7,200 nt of DNA from UBA4738 sp002413305 (GTDB taxonomy: Bacteria > Actinomycetota > UBA4738). Shown here in pieces: positions 1 through 5,297 of this stretch. Below the pieces are notes generated by a model. That model saw only the letters and a program-made list of their open reading frames with translations, was not told the DNA's origin and did not search any database. Both the position numbers and the translations under genes were made by a program. Every line of letters starts with the position of its first letter. Within the stretch, counting starts at the first letter, position 1. The stretch spans positions 1 through 7,200 of the forward strand of contig DAIUAM010000094.1 of NCBI GenBank assembly GCA_036847185.1, given 5' to 3'.

Positions 1-1230
1 GAGCATCGGGACCCCTTCGGCGTAGTCGGCGACGTGCTCCAGGAAGGAGAGCAGCACGTCGTCGGCCCAGTGCAGGTCCTCGAAGACGAACACCGACGGG
101 TCGGCCTCGGCGATCGACTCCAGGAACCTCCGCCAGGCGGCGAAGTTCTCCTCCCGGGCTGCCTGCGGAGCCTCCATCCCGACCAAGGGACGCAGGCGCT
201 GGCGGAGCCAGGGGGCGTCGGGGTCGGCATCGGGGACGACCGCATCGAGCTTGGAGGCGGCGACGTCGGGGGAGTCGGTCTCCAAGATCCCGGCCTGGGC
301 TTTGAGGATCTCCCCGAGGGCCCAGAACGTGATCCCGTCCCCGTAGGGCAGGCACCTCCCCTGGCGCCACCTCACCAGGTCCGGCCAGTCCTCGATGAAG
401 GAGAACAGCTCGGCCACCATCCTGGACTTGCCGACCCCGGGTTCGCCCACGATCGTGATCAGGTGGACCGAGGAGTCCCGCACGCTCCGCTCGAACGTGC
501 CGGTCAGCAGGTTCCGCTCCAGGTCCCTTCCGACCAGGGGCGTGGTCAGCACCCGGGTGAGGTCGGTACCGAACCTCGACCGGGCCGCCGTCGCATGATA
601 GATAGGGACCGGTGCCGCCTTGCCTTTGAGCGTCACCGGCTCCATGGCCTCGTAGTCGAAGACGTCCTTGGTAGCCAGGTAGGTGCCATCGCCCACAGCG
701 ACCCCGTTCACCGGCGCCGCTCCCTGCAACCGCGAGGCGGTGTTGACCACATCCCCGGTCACGATGCCCTCGCCTTCGGATGGCCTGGCTCCCAGAGCCA
801 CCAGGACCTCCCCGGTGTTGATGCCGATCCGAACCGAGAGCGCCAGGGTGGGGTCGTCCTCGTTCAGCTCGGTGAGGGTCTCCAGGATCCGAAGGCCTGC
901 CCGCACCGCTCGTTCCGGGTCGTCCTCGTGGGCGACCGGGGCTCCGAACACCGCCATCACCGCATCCCCGATGAACTTCTCGACGGTGCCGCCGTAGCGC
1001 TCGATCTCGGCTCGGAGCATCGTGTGGTAGGGCTTCAGCCGGGCCCGGACGTCTTCGGGATCGGCCGTCTCGGAGGCGGCCGTGAACCCCACCAGGTCGC
1101 AGAACAGCACCGTGACGGTCTTGCGCTCCTCGGCCTGGAGCGATGGGGTCGGTTCCAGCCGGGTCGCGCACTCCTCGCAGAACTTCGAACCGTCGCGATT
1201 CTCGTGGCCGCACGAGGGGCAGGTGAGCAC
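1..1230 (-). CDS. Class III adenylate/guanylate cyclase fused to AAA ATPase (5' part; runs off left edge)
   Basis: The first 410 codons are present and the C-terminus lies beyond the left edge. A Cys4 zinc ribbon (C4, C7, C18, C21) comes first, then a class III nucleotide cyclase domain at about 36-215. Its metal-binding Asp residues are D45 (in CDLVGFT) and D89 (in GDAVMAVFG). K85 and D160 are the usual adenine-selecting residues, and N163 and R167 are the transition-state residues, so the catalytic set looks complete and cAMP is the likely product. A STAND/AAA-type ATPase begins with Walker A GEPGVGKS (262-269) and has a Walker B-like VFVFED (380-385). Family members are usually about 1000 aa with TPR-like C-terminal repeats, so well under half is visible. 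The GTG start at 1230 was chosen because the zinc ribbon begins two codons later; no clear Shine-Dalgarno is visible. The reading frame stays open upstream to about 1434, so a longer start is not excluded. Likely a cytosolic signalling protein, either chromosomal or cargo of an element. Confidence 0.93.
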   Translation of the reverse strand, partial: MLTCPSCGHENRDGSKFCEECATRLEPTPSLQAEERKTVTVLFCDLVGFTAASETADPEDVRARLKPYHTMLRAEIERYGGTVEKFIGDAVMAVFGAPVAHEDDPERAVRAGLRILETLTELNEDDPTLALSVRIGINTGEVLVALGARPSEGEGIVTGDVVNTASRLQGAAPVNGVAVGDGTYLATKDVFDYEAMEPVTLKGKAAPVPIYHATAARSRFGTDLTRVLTTPLVGRDLERNLLTGTFERSVRDSSVHLITIVGEPGVGKSRMVAELFSFIEDWPDLVRWRQGRCLPYGDGITFWALGEILKAQAGILETDSPDVAASKLDAVVPDADPDAPWLRQRLRPLVGMEAPQAAREENFAAWRRFLESIAEADPSVFVFEDLHWADDVLLSFLEHVADYAEGVPML

Positions 1231-1240
1231 GACGTGGAGT

Positions 1241-1434
1241 CTACGGAGCCGACCCGTCGAGCGGAAGCGTCCGTCTGCGCGCCTTGCGAGTCTCAACGCG
1301 ATTTCGAGCGCGGTAGGCCCGTTGCTTGTGTGAGCCGCCACGTATCGCTGTCGCCCCGACACCGTCTCTCCGCACCCGCATCCGCACAGCCTCGGCTCGT
1401 ACCGGCCGATGGGACCCAGGCAACCGTCACGTGC
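1241..1434 (-). pseudogene. Frameshifted remnant of a small Cys- and Arg-rich (zinc-finger/FCS-like) protein
   Basis: Two frames join into one sensible protein. The first gives RLCGCGCGETVSGRQRYVAA and the second continues HKQRAYRARNRVETRKARR to a TAG at 1243-1241. The join falls exactly on a CACACA run (minus strand; TGTGTG at 1327-1332). Removing one CA restores AHKQRAYRAR. The pattern Cys cluster, then GRxRY, then AHxQRAYRxR resembles small actinobacterial proteins carrying a treble-clef-like motif and a basic tail. The restored product would be short and basic, possibly nucleic-acid binding. No convincing start codon or ribosome site is visible. An in-frame TGA at 1437-1435 blocks this frame upstream, so the 5' end may be lost or in a third frame. 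The stop lies 10 bp before the cyclase start on the same strand. It could be a real decayed gene or a sequencing slip; the family resemblance is from memory. Confidence 0.4.
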
Positions 1435-1634
1435 TCAGCCGGGTGGCCTTCGCCGCAGCCCTGGTGGCCGCACCCGTCATTCGTCATGGAGTGCACCAAC
1501 CGGTTGTCTCTAGGACAAGTACAGGATCGCGCTCATGCGCGACGGAGGGCCTTGCCGGTTGAGCGCGTCATCCGCTTGGGGACGTCCACTCCGTGCTCAT
1601 CCCCAACTGAGACAAGCCGATGCGAAACGGCGGC
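1435..1634. other. Intergenic stretch with no convincing gene
   Basis: Between the excisionase-like gene and the frameshifted remnant I see only short open frames without ribosome sites. There is a 10-bp palindrome CAACCGGTTG (1497-1506). An imperfect inverted repeat pairs CGGTTGTCTC (1501-1510) with GAGACAAGCCG (1609-1619), with one extra base. Neither has a T-run or a recognisable operator, and no copy of the tRNA-Pro 3' end is present here. Confidence 0.4.
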
Positions 1635-1856
1635 TCATCCGTCCCCCCGGTGGTCATGCCCCACTTCTGCCCTCGGCAGGGACGCGAGCCATGTCGCCAG
1701 CTCATCCCTGTACAGCCTGATCTGCCTCCCCATCCTGTGCGCCGGGACCTGGCCCATCCTCGTCAGCTGGCGCAGGTAGAGAGGGCTCAGGCCGAGCAGC
1801 TCCGCGGCCTGGGTCACGTTCATGACCGGCGGGTAGTCGCTCAGATCGGGTTTCAC
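1635..1856 (-). CDS. Excisionase-like MerR/HTH_17-type DNA-binding protein (73 aa)
   Basis: A small helix-turn-helix protein of the excisionase/AlpA type. The HTH_17-like core runs from about residue 12 to 57: MNVTQAAELLGLSPLYLRQL, then the wing MGQVPAHRMGRQIRLYRDELATWL. In this family such proteins bend DNA at attachment sites to bias an integrase towards excision, or act as small regulators. The GTG at 1856 was chosen because an AGGTGG Shine-Dalgarno sits about 7-8 nt upstream; a GTG at 1868 would add four residues (MVLL) but lacks a ribosome site. It lies about 140 bp downstream of the integrase on the same strand and is probably its recombination directionality factor. The order integrase then excisionase is the reverse of the common xis-int order. 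A short polar tail (VGHDHRGDG) follows the domain. The role as Xis is inferred from domain and context. Confidence 0.83.
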   Translation of the reverse strand: MKPDLSDYPPVMNVTQAAELLGLSPLYLRQLTRMGQVPAHRMGRQIRLYRDELATWLASLPRAEVGHDHRGDG

Positions 1857-1996
1857 GAGCAGCACCACCTATCGTCGCACTGGGCGCGCTTGTTCTCCTG
1901 AGCCGCGCCTAGCGTCATCCGGGCATTACTGGGACGTGCCGGCTTGGGCGCGCCGACGGATGAGCATGGCGGCGGCCTGTTCGCCTCCGACTCCGC

Positions 1997-3154
1997 TTAG
2001 CCCACCTCGGCGGGCTCACTGTTTGCGCCCTTGAGGGTGATGACCTCGGCTTCCTCGTGCTCATTGGCAGCGCGGTACAGGGCGTCGAGCCGGTCCGCCG
2101 CGTCCTCGTGCAGCGTCTCGAAGAGGTGGCCGTAGGTCCCGAGCGTGACCTCGATGCTCGAGTGGCCCAGCATGTCCTGGATCTTCTTGGCGTGCCAGCC
2201 CGCCTCGATCGCAAGCGCCACCGCCGTGTGCCGAAGGTCGTGAGGGCGGACGCCGGGAGGAAGCTTGGCGCGGAAGGCGGCCGGCTTGAAGACTCGCTGG
2301 CGGAACACGCTCTGCCGGATGGGTGCCCCACGCTCCCCGCTGAAGACGAGCGCGTCGGGATCCTTGGGGTTGGAGAACTCGGCCAGGTGCTCGGCGAGCA
2401 TCTCTGCCAGAAACCGTGGGAGGGTCAGCCCTCGGTTCTGCTTGGTTTTCGTGGGGCCCATGCTGAGGTGACCACCGACTTCCTTCGAAGCCTCCACGAC
2501 CAGCACCTGGCGCTTCATGAGATCCACGTTCCTCACCCGCAGCGCGGCTGCTTCGCCGATGCGAGCCCCTGTGTAGGCAAGGAAGTAGATCAGGCACTTG
2601 TATCGGTCAGGAACCTCGTCCGCGAGAGCCCGGACCTGTGCATGGTCGAGGAACCGCATCTCCTTCGGCTGGCCCTTCGGGACCTTGATGCGGGCGGCCG
2701 GGTTCGACGGGATCCTTCCCTCCTCGACCGCCACCGAGAGGATGCGCCGTAGGAGCCGGTGGACGCTGTTGATGCTCGGCTCCCCAACACCGTCGTCCTT
2801 GAGGTCTGCCAGGAAGGTCTTGATGCGAGCGTTCGTCAGAGCCCGCAGCTGGACGTTCCCGAGCTTGGGCAGGATATAGAGGCGGGCCTGCATCCGGTAG
2901 AGGGCCTCCGTGGAGGGAGCAGGAGGCGGAGAAGTCCGGATGAAGTGCTCCCAGAACGCCCGAAGGGTGACCTTCGAGAGCGCAGGATCACGGTAGGTCC
3001 CCGCGTTCTTCTGTTCCTCGACCGAGTGGAGTCGATCGAGGGCCAGCTTCTTCTTGCGGAAGGTCTCGCTCTTGACCCGGCCGGAGGGATCTCGCCAGGA
3101 GAGCTTGTATGAAGTTCCGCCGTCCGAGCGCTTCTTCTCGACGATCCAGGCCAT
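1997..3154 (-). CDS. int: Tyrosine recombinase / phage-type integrase (385 aa)
   Basis: Site-specific integrase of the tyrosine recombinase family, of typical length and apparently intact. Residues 1-55 look like an Arm-type DNA-binding domain (YKLSWRDPSGRVKSETFRKKKLA). Residues about 64-150 form the SAM-like core-binding domain (TLRAFWEHFIRTS, then INSVHRLLRRILSVAVEEG). The catalytic domain follows from about 165 to 360. All active-site residues are visible: R198 (TGARIGE), K236 or K238 (PTKTKQNRG), H305 and R308 (HDLRH), H331 (GHSS) and nucleophile Y341 (TYGHL). ATG at 3154 is preceded by GGAG eight bases upstream and ends in TAA. The start codon lies about 130 bp past the 3' end of tRNA-Pro, the usual place for an integrase using a tRNA attachment site. 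An extended -10-like TGGTATCGT (minus strand, around 3192-3200) could be its promoter, but the -35 is poor. Two TGCTGCCC direct repeats lie in the same upstream region. The acidic tail after 361 is not conserved in the family as far as I know. Confidence 0.96.
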   Translation of the reverse strand: MAWIVEKKRSDGGTSYKLSWRDPSGRVKSETFRKKKLALDRLHSVEEQKNAGTYRDPALSKVTLRAFWEHFIRTSPPPAPSTEALYRMQARLYILPKLGNVQLRALTNARIKTFLADLKDDGVGEPSINSVHRLLRRILSVAVEEGRIPSNPAARIKVPKGQPKEMRFLDHAQVRALADEVPDRYKCLIYFLAYTGARIGEAAALRVRNVDLMKRQVLVVEASKEVGGHLSMGPTKTKQNRGLTLPRFLAEMLAEHLAEFSNPKDPDALVFSGERGAPIRQSVFRQRVFKPAAFRAKLPPGVRPHDLRHTAVALAIEAGWHAKKIQDMLGHSSIEVTLGTYGHLFETLHEDAADRLDALYRAANEHEEAEVITLKGANSEPAEVG

Positions 3155-3204
3155 TCCGTCAGCTCCGCCTTGTGCCGGCTTTTCACCCTGGACGATACCA
3201 GCGT

Positions 3205-3223
3205 TGCTGCCCAGCTGCTGCCC
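3205..3223. repeat. Pair of 8-bp direct repeats between integrase and tRNA
   Basis: TGCTGCCC occurs at 3205-3212 and again at 3216-3223, an 11-bp period or one helical turn. The location, between the integrase start and the tRNA 3' end, is where arm-type integrase or Xis sites are expected. Only two copies exist, so function is speculative. Confidence 0.35.
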
Positions 3224-3282
3224 TCAGGGTTCAGGACGTCGGATTCGGCTAGTCCCGTAGGGTCTGACCTGCACTTTCTCTG

Positions 3283-3307
3283 TCGGGGCGGGCGGATTCG
3301 AACCGCC
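3283..3307 (-). other. Putative integration core (tRNA-Pro T-arm and 3' acceptor strand)
   Basis: The T-arm plus 3' acceptor strand of a tRNA is the favoured attachment core of many tyrosine integrases, and the integrase at 3154 starts just beyond it. The tRNA is complete, as expected where an element has supplied an identical 3' end. No second copy was found elsewhere in the window on either strand, so this is inference from layout. Confidence 0.35.
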
Positions 3308-3357
3308 GACCTCCTGCTCCCAAAGCAGGCGCGCTCACCAAGCTGCGCTACGCCCCG
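3283..3357 (-). tRNA. tRNA-Pro (anticodon UGG)
   Basis: A 75-nt cloverleaf folds cleanly on the minus strand. The acceptor stem is CGGGGCG/CGCCCCG with discriminator A. The D-arm stem is GCGC/GCGC around an AGCTTGGTGA loop. The anticodon stem is CCTGC/GCAGG with loop TTTGGGA, giving anticodon TGG and G37 as in proline tRNAs. A 5-nt variable region follows, then the T-arm GGCGG/CCGCC around TTCGAAT. The CCA end is not encoded: the genome continues CAGAG. The gene reads Pro codons CCA and, by wobble, others. No strong terminator follows on the minus strand. It is flanked by two tyrosine recombinase genes transcribed away from it. Confidence 0.96.
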
Positions 3358-3384
3358 GTCTACCTGCGGAAACGCTCCTGAGGG

Positions 3385-3414
3385 TTGACGCACACCGCCC
3401 GCACAGCGCATAAT
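3385..3414 (+). promoter_or_regulatory. Sigma70-type promoter of the second recombinase
   Basis: TTGACG (3385-3390) and CATAAT (3409-3414) are separated by 18 bp and point toward the recombinase at 3478. A start near 3421 would give a leader of roughly 57 nt. The box lies just upstream of the divergent tRNA gene, so the two transcription units share this intergenic region. Confidence 0.68.
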
Positions 3415-3477
3415 CCGGTTGTCTTCGAGGCACCGGCCGGACGGCCTGACCGCTTGCCGCGGGGGCAGGAGGTCACC

Positions 3478-4425
3478 ATGGAGCGCTCCACCATCACGAT
3501 GCCCATGATAGGCGACGTCCCGGCCCTAGCCGCGTCGTTCGCCCGTCACCTTCGCGCTTCTAACCTCTCCCCTAAGACGGTCGAGACCTACGGCGACGCA
3601 TGCGACCAGTTCGCCCGGTTCCTCCTCGATCGGGGGATGCCGACCGATGTCGCGAGCATCCGTCGCGAGCACGTCGAGACGTTCGTGGAGGACCTGCTCG
3701 CTCGGTGGAAGCCCGCCACGGCCTCCAACCGGTTCCGGGCATTGCAGCAGTTCTTCCGGTTCCTGGTCGACGAAGGCGAACTGACGGAGTCGCCGATGGC
3801 CAGGATGCGCCCCCCGAAGATCCCCGAGACACCGCCGGCCATCCTGCGCGACAAGGACGTCAAGGGGCTGCTCGACGCATGCAGCGGTGGCGAGTTCGAT
3901 GACCGGCGAGACACGGCGATCATCCGCGTTCTGTACGACACGGGTTGCCGCCTTGCGGAGCTCCGCGGGCTCAGGTGGACCCCCGGCGACCCCGAGACAC
4001 ACGACGTCGACCTCGATGGCCAGGTGCTCCGGGTCACCGGCAAGGGCCGGCGTGGGCGCATCCTGCCGATCGGGGCCAAGACCGTGAAGGCCCTCGACAG
4101 GTACACCCGCCGTCGCCAGCAGCACCCTCAGGCCGCTCTGCCGGCTCTCTGGCTGGGCCTGAGAGGGCCAATGGGAGATTCGGGGATCCAACAGATGCTT
4201 CGGCGCCGGGCGCGGGAGGCCAATCTTGATCCACGACAGGTTCACCCCCACGTCTTTCGTCATGGGTTCGCCCATGCCTGGCTCGCCAGCGGGGGCAGCG
4301 AGGGCGACCTGCTGGAGATCGCGGGTTGGCGAACGAGGGAGATGCTGACCCGTTACGCCGCGTCGACGCGGGCCGAGCGGGCGGTCGCAGCCCACCGCCG
4401 ACTGTCCCCGGGTGATCGACTGTGA
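3478..4425 (+). CDS. Tyrosine recombinase, XerC/D-like (315 aa)
   Basis: A second tyrosine recombinase, about the length of XerC/XerD and without an Arm domain. The N-terminal SAM-like core-binding domain spans about 13-100 (FARHLRASNLSPKTVETYGDA, then ASNRFRALQQFFRFLVDEGE). The catalytic domain spans about 120-305. Visible active-site residues are R158 (DTGCRLAEL), K189 (VTGKGRRGR), H258 and R261 (HVFRH), W284 (GWRT, in the His/Trp position) and nucleophile Y293 (TRYAAST). ATG at 3478 follows an AGGAGGT with 5-nt spacing; the frame is open back to 3385, but that would include the -35 box. It shares little with the integrase at 1997-3154 beyond the catalytic residues. Its stop overlaps the next gene by GTGA, implying translational coupling. 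Phage and plasmid relatives resolve dimers or integrate elements; which applies here cannot be told. It is not likely to be the housekeeping XerC/D, given its neighbours. Confidence 0.95.
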   Translation: MERSTITMPMIGDVPALAASFARHLRASNLSPKTVETYGDACDQFARFLLDRGMPTDVASIRREHVETFVEDLLARWKPATASNRFRALQQFFRFLVDEGELTESPMARMRPPKIPETPPAILRDKDVKGLLDACSGGEFDDRRDTAIIRVLYDTGCRLAELRGLRWTPGDPETHDVDLDGQVLRVTGKGRRGRILPIGAKTVKALDRYTRRRQQHPQAALPALWLGLRGPMGDSGIQQMLRRRAREANLDPRQVHPHVFRHGFAHAWLASGGSEGDLLEIAGWRTREMLTRYAASTRAERAVAAHRRLSPGDRL

Positions 4426-4712
4426 GAACACGCGTCCTGATCCTCGTCTGCAAAGCGCACCGGCGCCGCATCGGAGTGATAGTCGAGACTAATGGAAGGC
4501 TCGACAGCGACGGCGGCGAGGCGCTCCACACCCCCACTGGAACCCGGTCCTTCCTGTTCCCGTGCCAAGATCACGGAATGATGATTGCGTTCGAGACGGC
4601 CATTCGGCGCGCGCTGACTACCGGCCAGAAGGCTCTCGAGTTGGAGCGCCTCGCGCCCACGTTCCGAGCTTCCAGGATGAAGGATGGGAAAGCCCCAGGA
4701 GCGCTGGACTAG
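4422..4712 (+). CDS. Small hypothetical protein with paired CxxH motifs (96 aa)
   Basis: Not a family I can name. The GTG start at 4422 overlaps the recombinase stop (GTGA), a typical coupled start. The N-terminal half has a hydrophobic strand (VLILVC) and two CxxH motifs, C10-KA-H13 and C48-QD-H51, spaced as if to bind one metal ion. The core between them (RRRIGVIVETNGR, then HTPTGTRSFLFPC) reads like a small beta-rich zinc-binding fold. The C-terminal half (FETAIRRALTTGQKALELERLAP) is probably helical, followed by a disordered tail. The stop at 4710-4712 lies 5 bp before a TATAAT box for the next operon. The coupling suggests a role with the recombinase, perhaps as accessory or regulator, but that is inference. 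It could also be a spurious frame; the Cys/His pattern and overlap argue against this. Confidence 0.6.
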   Translation: MRTRVLILVCKAHRRRIGVIVETNGRLDSDGGEALHTPTGTRSFLFPCQDHGMMIAFETAIRRALTTGQKALELERLAPTFRASRMKDGKAPGALD

Positions 4713-4717
4713 TGGGG

Positions 4718-4723
4718 TATAAT
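4718..4723 (+). promoter_or_regulatory. TATAAT -10 box of the ATPase operon
   Basis: A perfect TATAAT in a GC-rich setting, 5 bp after the preceding stop codon. No good -35 hexamer is found 16-18 bp upstream, so the promoter would be weak, activator-dependent or of the -10-only kind common in Actinomycetota. A start near 4730 gives a leader of about 115 nt before the gene at 4846. Confidence 0.5.
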
Positions 4724-4741
4724 GCTCGGGAAGACGATCAC

Positions 4742-4801
4742 ATGGCCCTCCGGTCTGACGGGAACGTGTCGGAGCCGCACGGAAAGACCGACACGAAGTA
4801 G
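4742..4801 (+). CDS. Possible 19-codon leader peptide ORF
   Basis: ATG to TAG encoding MALRSDGNVSEPHGKTDTK, within the leader of the operon. A weak GGGAAG lies about 8 nt upstream. It holds no run of identical amino-acid codons, so classical attenuation is not suggested. It overlaps the first leader hairpin, so the conserved element may be RNA structure rather than peptide. Confidence 0.2.
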   Translation: MALRSDGNVSEPHGKTDTK

Positions 4802-4840
4802 GTCGCGAACTGGGGCTTTGCGACTCCACCGAGGAGGTGG
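4765..4840 (+). promoter_or_regulatory. Structured 5' leader with three successive hairpins; ribosome site in the last loop
   Basis: Three stem-loops follow one another in the leader. CGTGTCGG (4765-4772) pairs perfectly with CCGACACG (4788-4795) over a 15-nt loop. GTCGCGAA (4802-4809) pairs with TTTGCGAC (4817-4824) with one G-U pair over a 7-nt loop. CCACC (4826-4830) pairs with GGTGG (4836-4840) over the loop GAGGA, which is the core of the Shine-Dalgarno for the gene at 4846. No U-run follows any stem, so these are not ordinary terminators. The arrangement fits translational control by a protein, a metabolite or alternative pairing. I recognise no known riboswitch class. The pairings were found by eye and no energies were computed. 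Confidence 0.5.
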
Positions 4841-4845
4841 CGTCG

Positions 4846-5112
4846 TTGGGCCTTTCTCTTTCTCCGGCAGAGCGGTCGATGCGGGCACGCATCGGGGGCC
4901 TGTCCCTTCACTCGCAGTACGACTCCCGAGAGCTGACCAAGCCCGCCCGGACGGCCGCGTTGGCCCGGTTCGACCGGGAGGTTGACCCCGAGGGCATCTT
5001 GCCCGAGGCCGAACGAGCCCGCCGCTCCGAGCTTGCCCGGAAGGCCTACTTCGCAAAGCTCGCTCTCAAGTCCGCGAAGGTCCGGCGTGCTCGCAAGGCG
5101 GCGACACCATGA
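4846..5112 (+). CDS. Small basic protein of an actinobacterial mobile-element type (88 aa)
   Basis: First gene of a five-gene overlapping operon. The product has LSPAERSMRARIGGLSLHSQYDSRELTKPARTAALARFDREVDPEGILPEAERARRSELARKAYFAKLALKSAKVRRARKA. From memory, this layout of an SPxERSxRARI start, an FxREVDPxGxLPxxERxRR middle and an ARKAYFxxLALKSxxxRR tail recurs in small uncharacterised proteins encoded by actinobacterial plasmids and integrated elements, close to replication genes. It is predicted largely helical and very basic at the C-terminus, so nucleic-acid binding is plausible. The TTG at 4846 was chosen because GAGGAGG ends 8 nt upstream; the GTG at 4837 overlaps that ribosome site. Its stop overlaps the next start (ATGA). 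Function unknown. Confidence 0.82.
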   Translation: MGLSLSPAERSMRARIGGLSLHSQYDSRELTKPARTAALARFDREVDPEGILPEAERARRSELARKAYFAKLALKSAKVRRARKAATP

Positions 5113-5297
5113 AACTGGGGCCCCAGCTCACCGCCGAGACCCCAGAGGACCGCCGCCACGACGATCGAACCAAGTCTACCCGAACGCGCTGGTCGATCTG
5201 GGACCTCTGCCCGGCCGGTCGGGGTCGGTTCGCGTGCCGCTGCTCCGCCCGAGACACCCTGTGCCCGATCGCCCTCCCCGAACGGAGAGCGTCATGA
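5109..5297 (+). CDS. Small hypothetical protein with four cysteines (62 aa)
   Basis: The ATG at 5109 overlaps the previous stop (ATGA), and its own stop overlaps the next start (ATGA), so it fills exactly the space between two credible genes. The first half is polar and charged (ETPEDRRHDDRTKSTRTRW). The second half carries C34, C43, C45 and C52 (DLCPAGRGRFACRCSARDTLCP), possibly a small zinc-binding knuckle. No recognised family. The conserved overlap on both sides is the main reason to accept it; the alternative is a non-coding spacer read through by chance. Confidence 0.6.
   Translation: MKLGPQLTAETPEDRRHDDRTKSTRTRWSIWDLCPAGRGRFACRCSARDTLCPIALPERRAS

Noticed and set aside
34..1779. Long plus-strand open frame (581 codons)
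   Set aside because: It lies antisense to the cyclase/ATPase gene, whose motifs are complete on the minus strand. The product is low in complexity and matches nothing known to me. High GC content makes such antisense frames common.
3385..3477. Extended TTG start for the second recombinase at 3385
   Set aside because: The TTG is the first part of a -35 box, there is no ribosome site there, and AGGAGGT precedes the ATG at 3478.
3526..4431. Minus-strand frame (301 codons) opposite the second recombinase
   Set aside because: The plus strand encodes all tyrosine recombinase catalytic residues with a strong ribosome site and promoter; the antisense frame is a GC-driven shadow.
4742..4795. Guanidine-II (mini-ykkC) riboswitch suggested by two ACGG stretches
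   Set aside because: That class needs ACGR tetraloops closed directly by two stems. Here the second ACGG lies in a 15-nt loop and the first has only a weak stem, and no guanidine transporter follows.
4802..4824. Intrinsic terminator after the leader ORF
   Set aside because: The stem is followed by CTCCACC rather than a T-run and sits immediately before a ribosome site, so a regulatory leader fits better.
4982..5293. Upstream extension of the ATPase to 4982
   Set aside because: It would overlap two coupled genes out of frame and has no fitting ribosome site; the ATG at 5294 makes a 4-bp overlap with the preceding stop.
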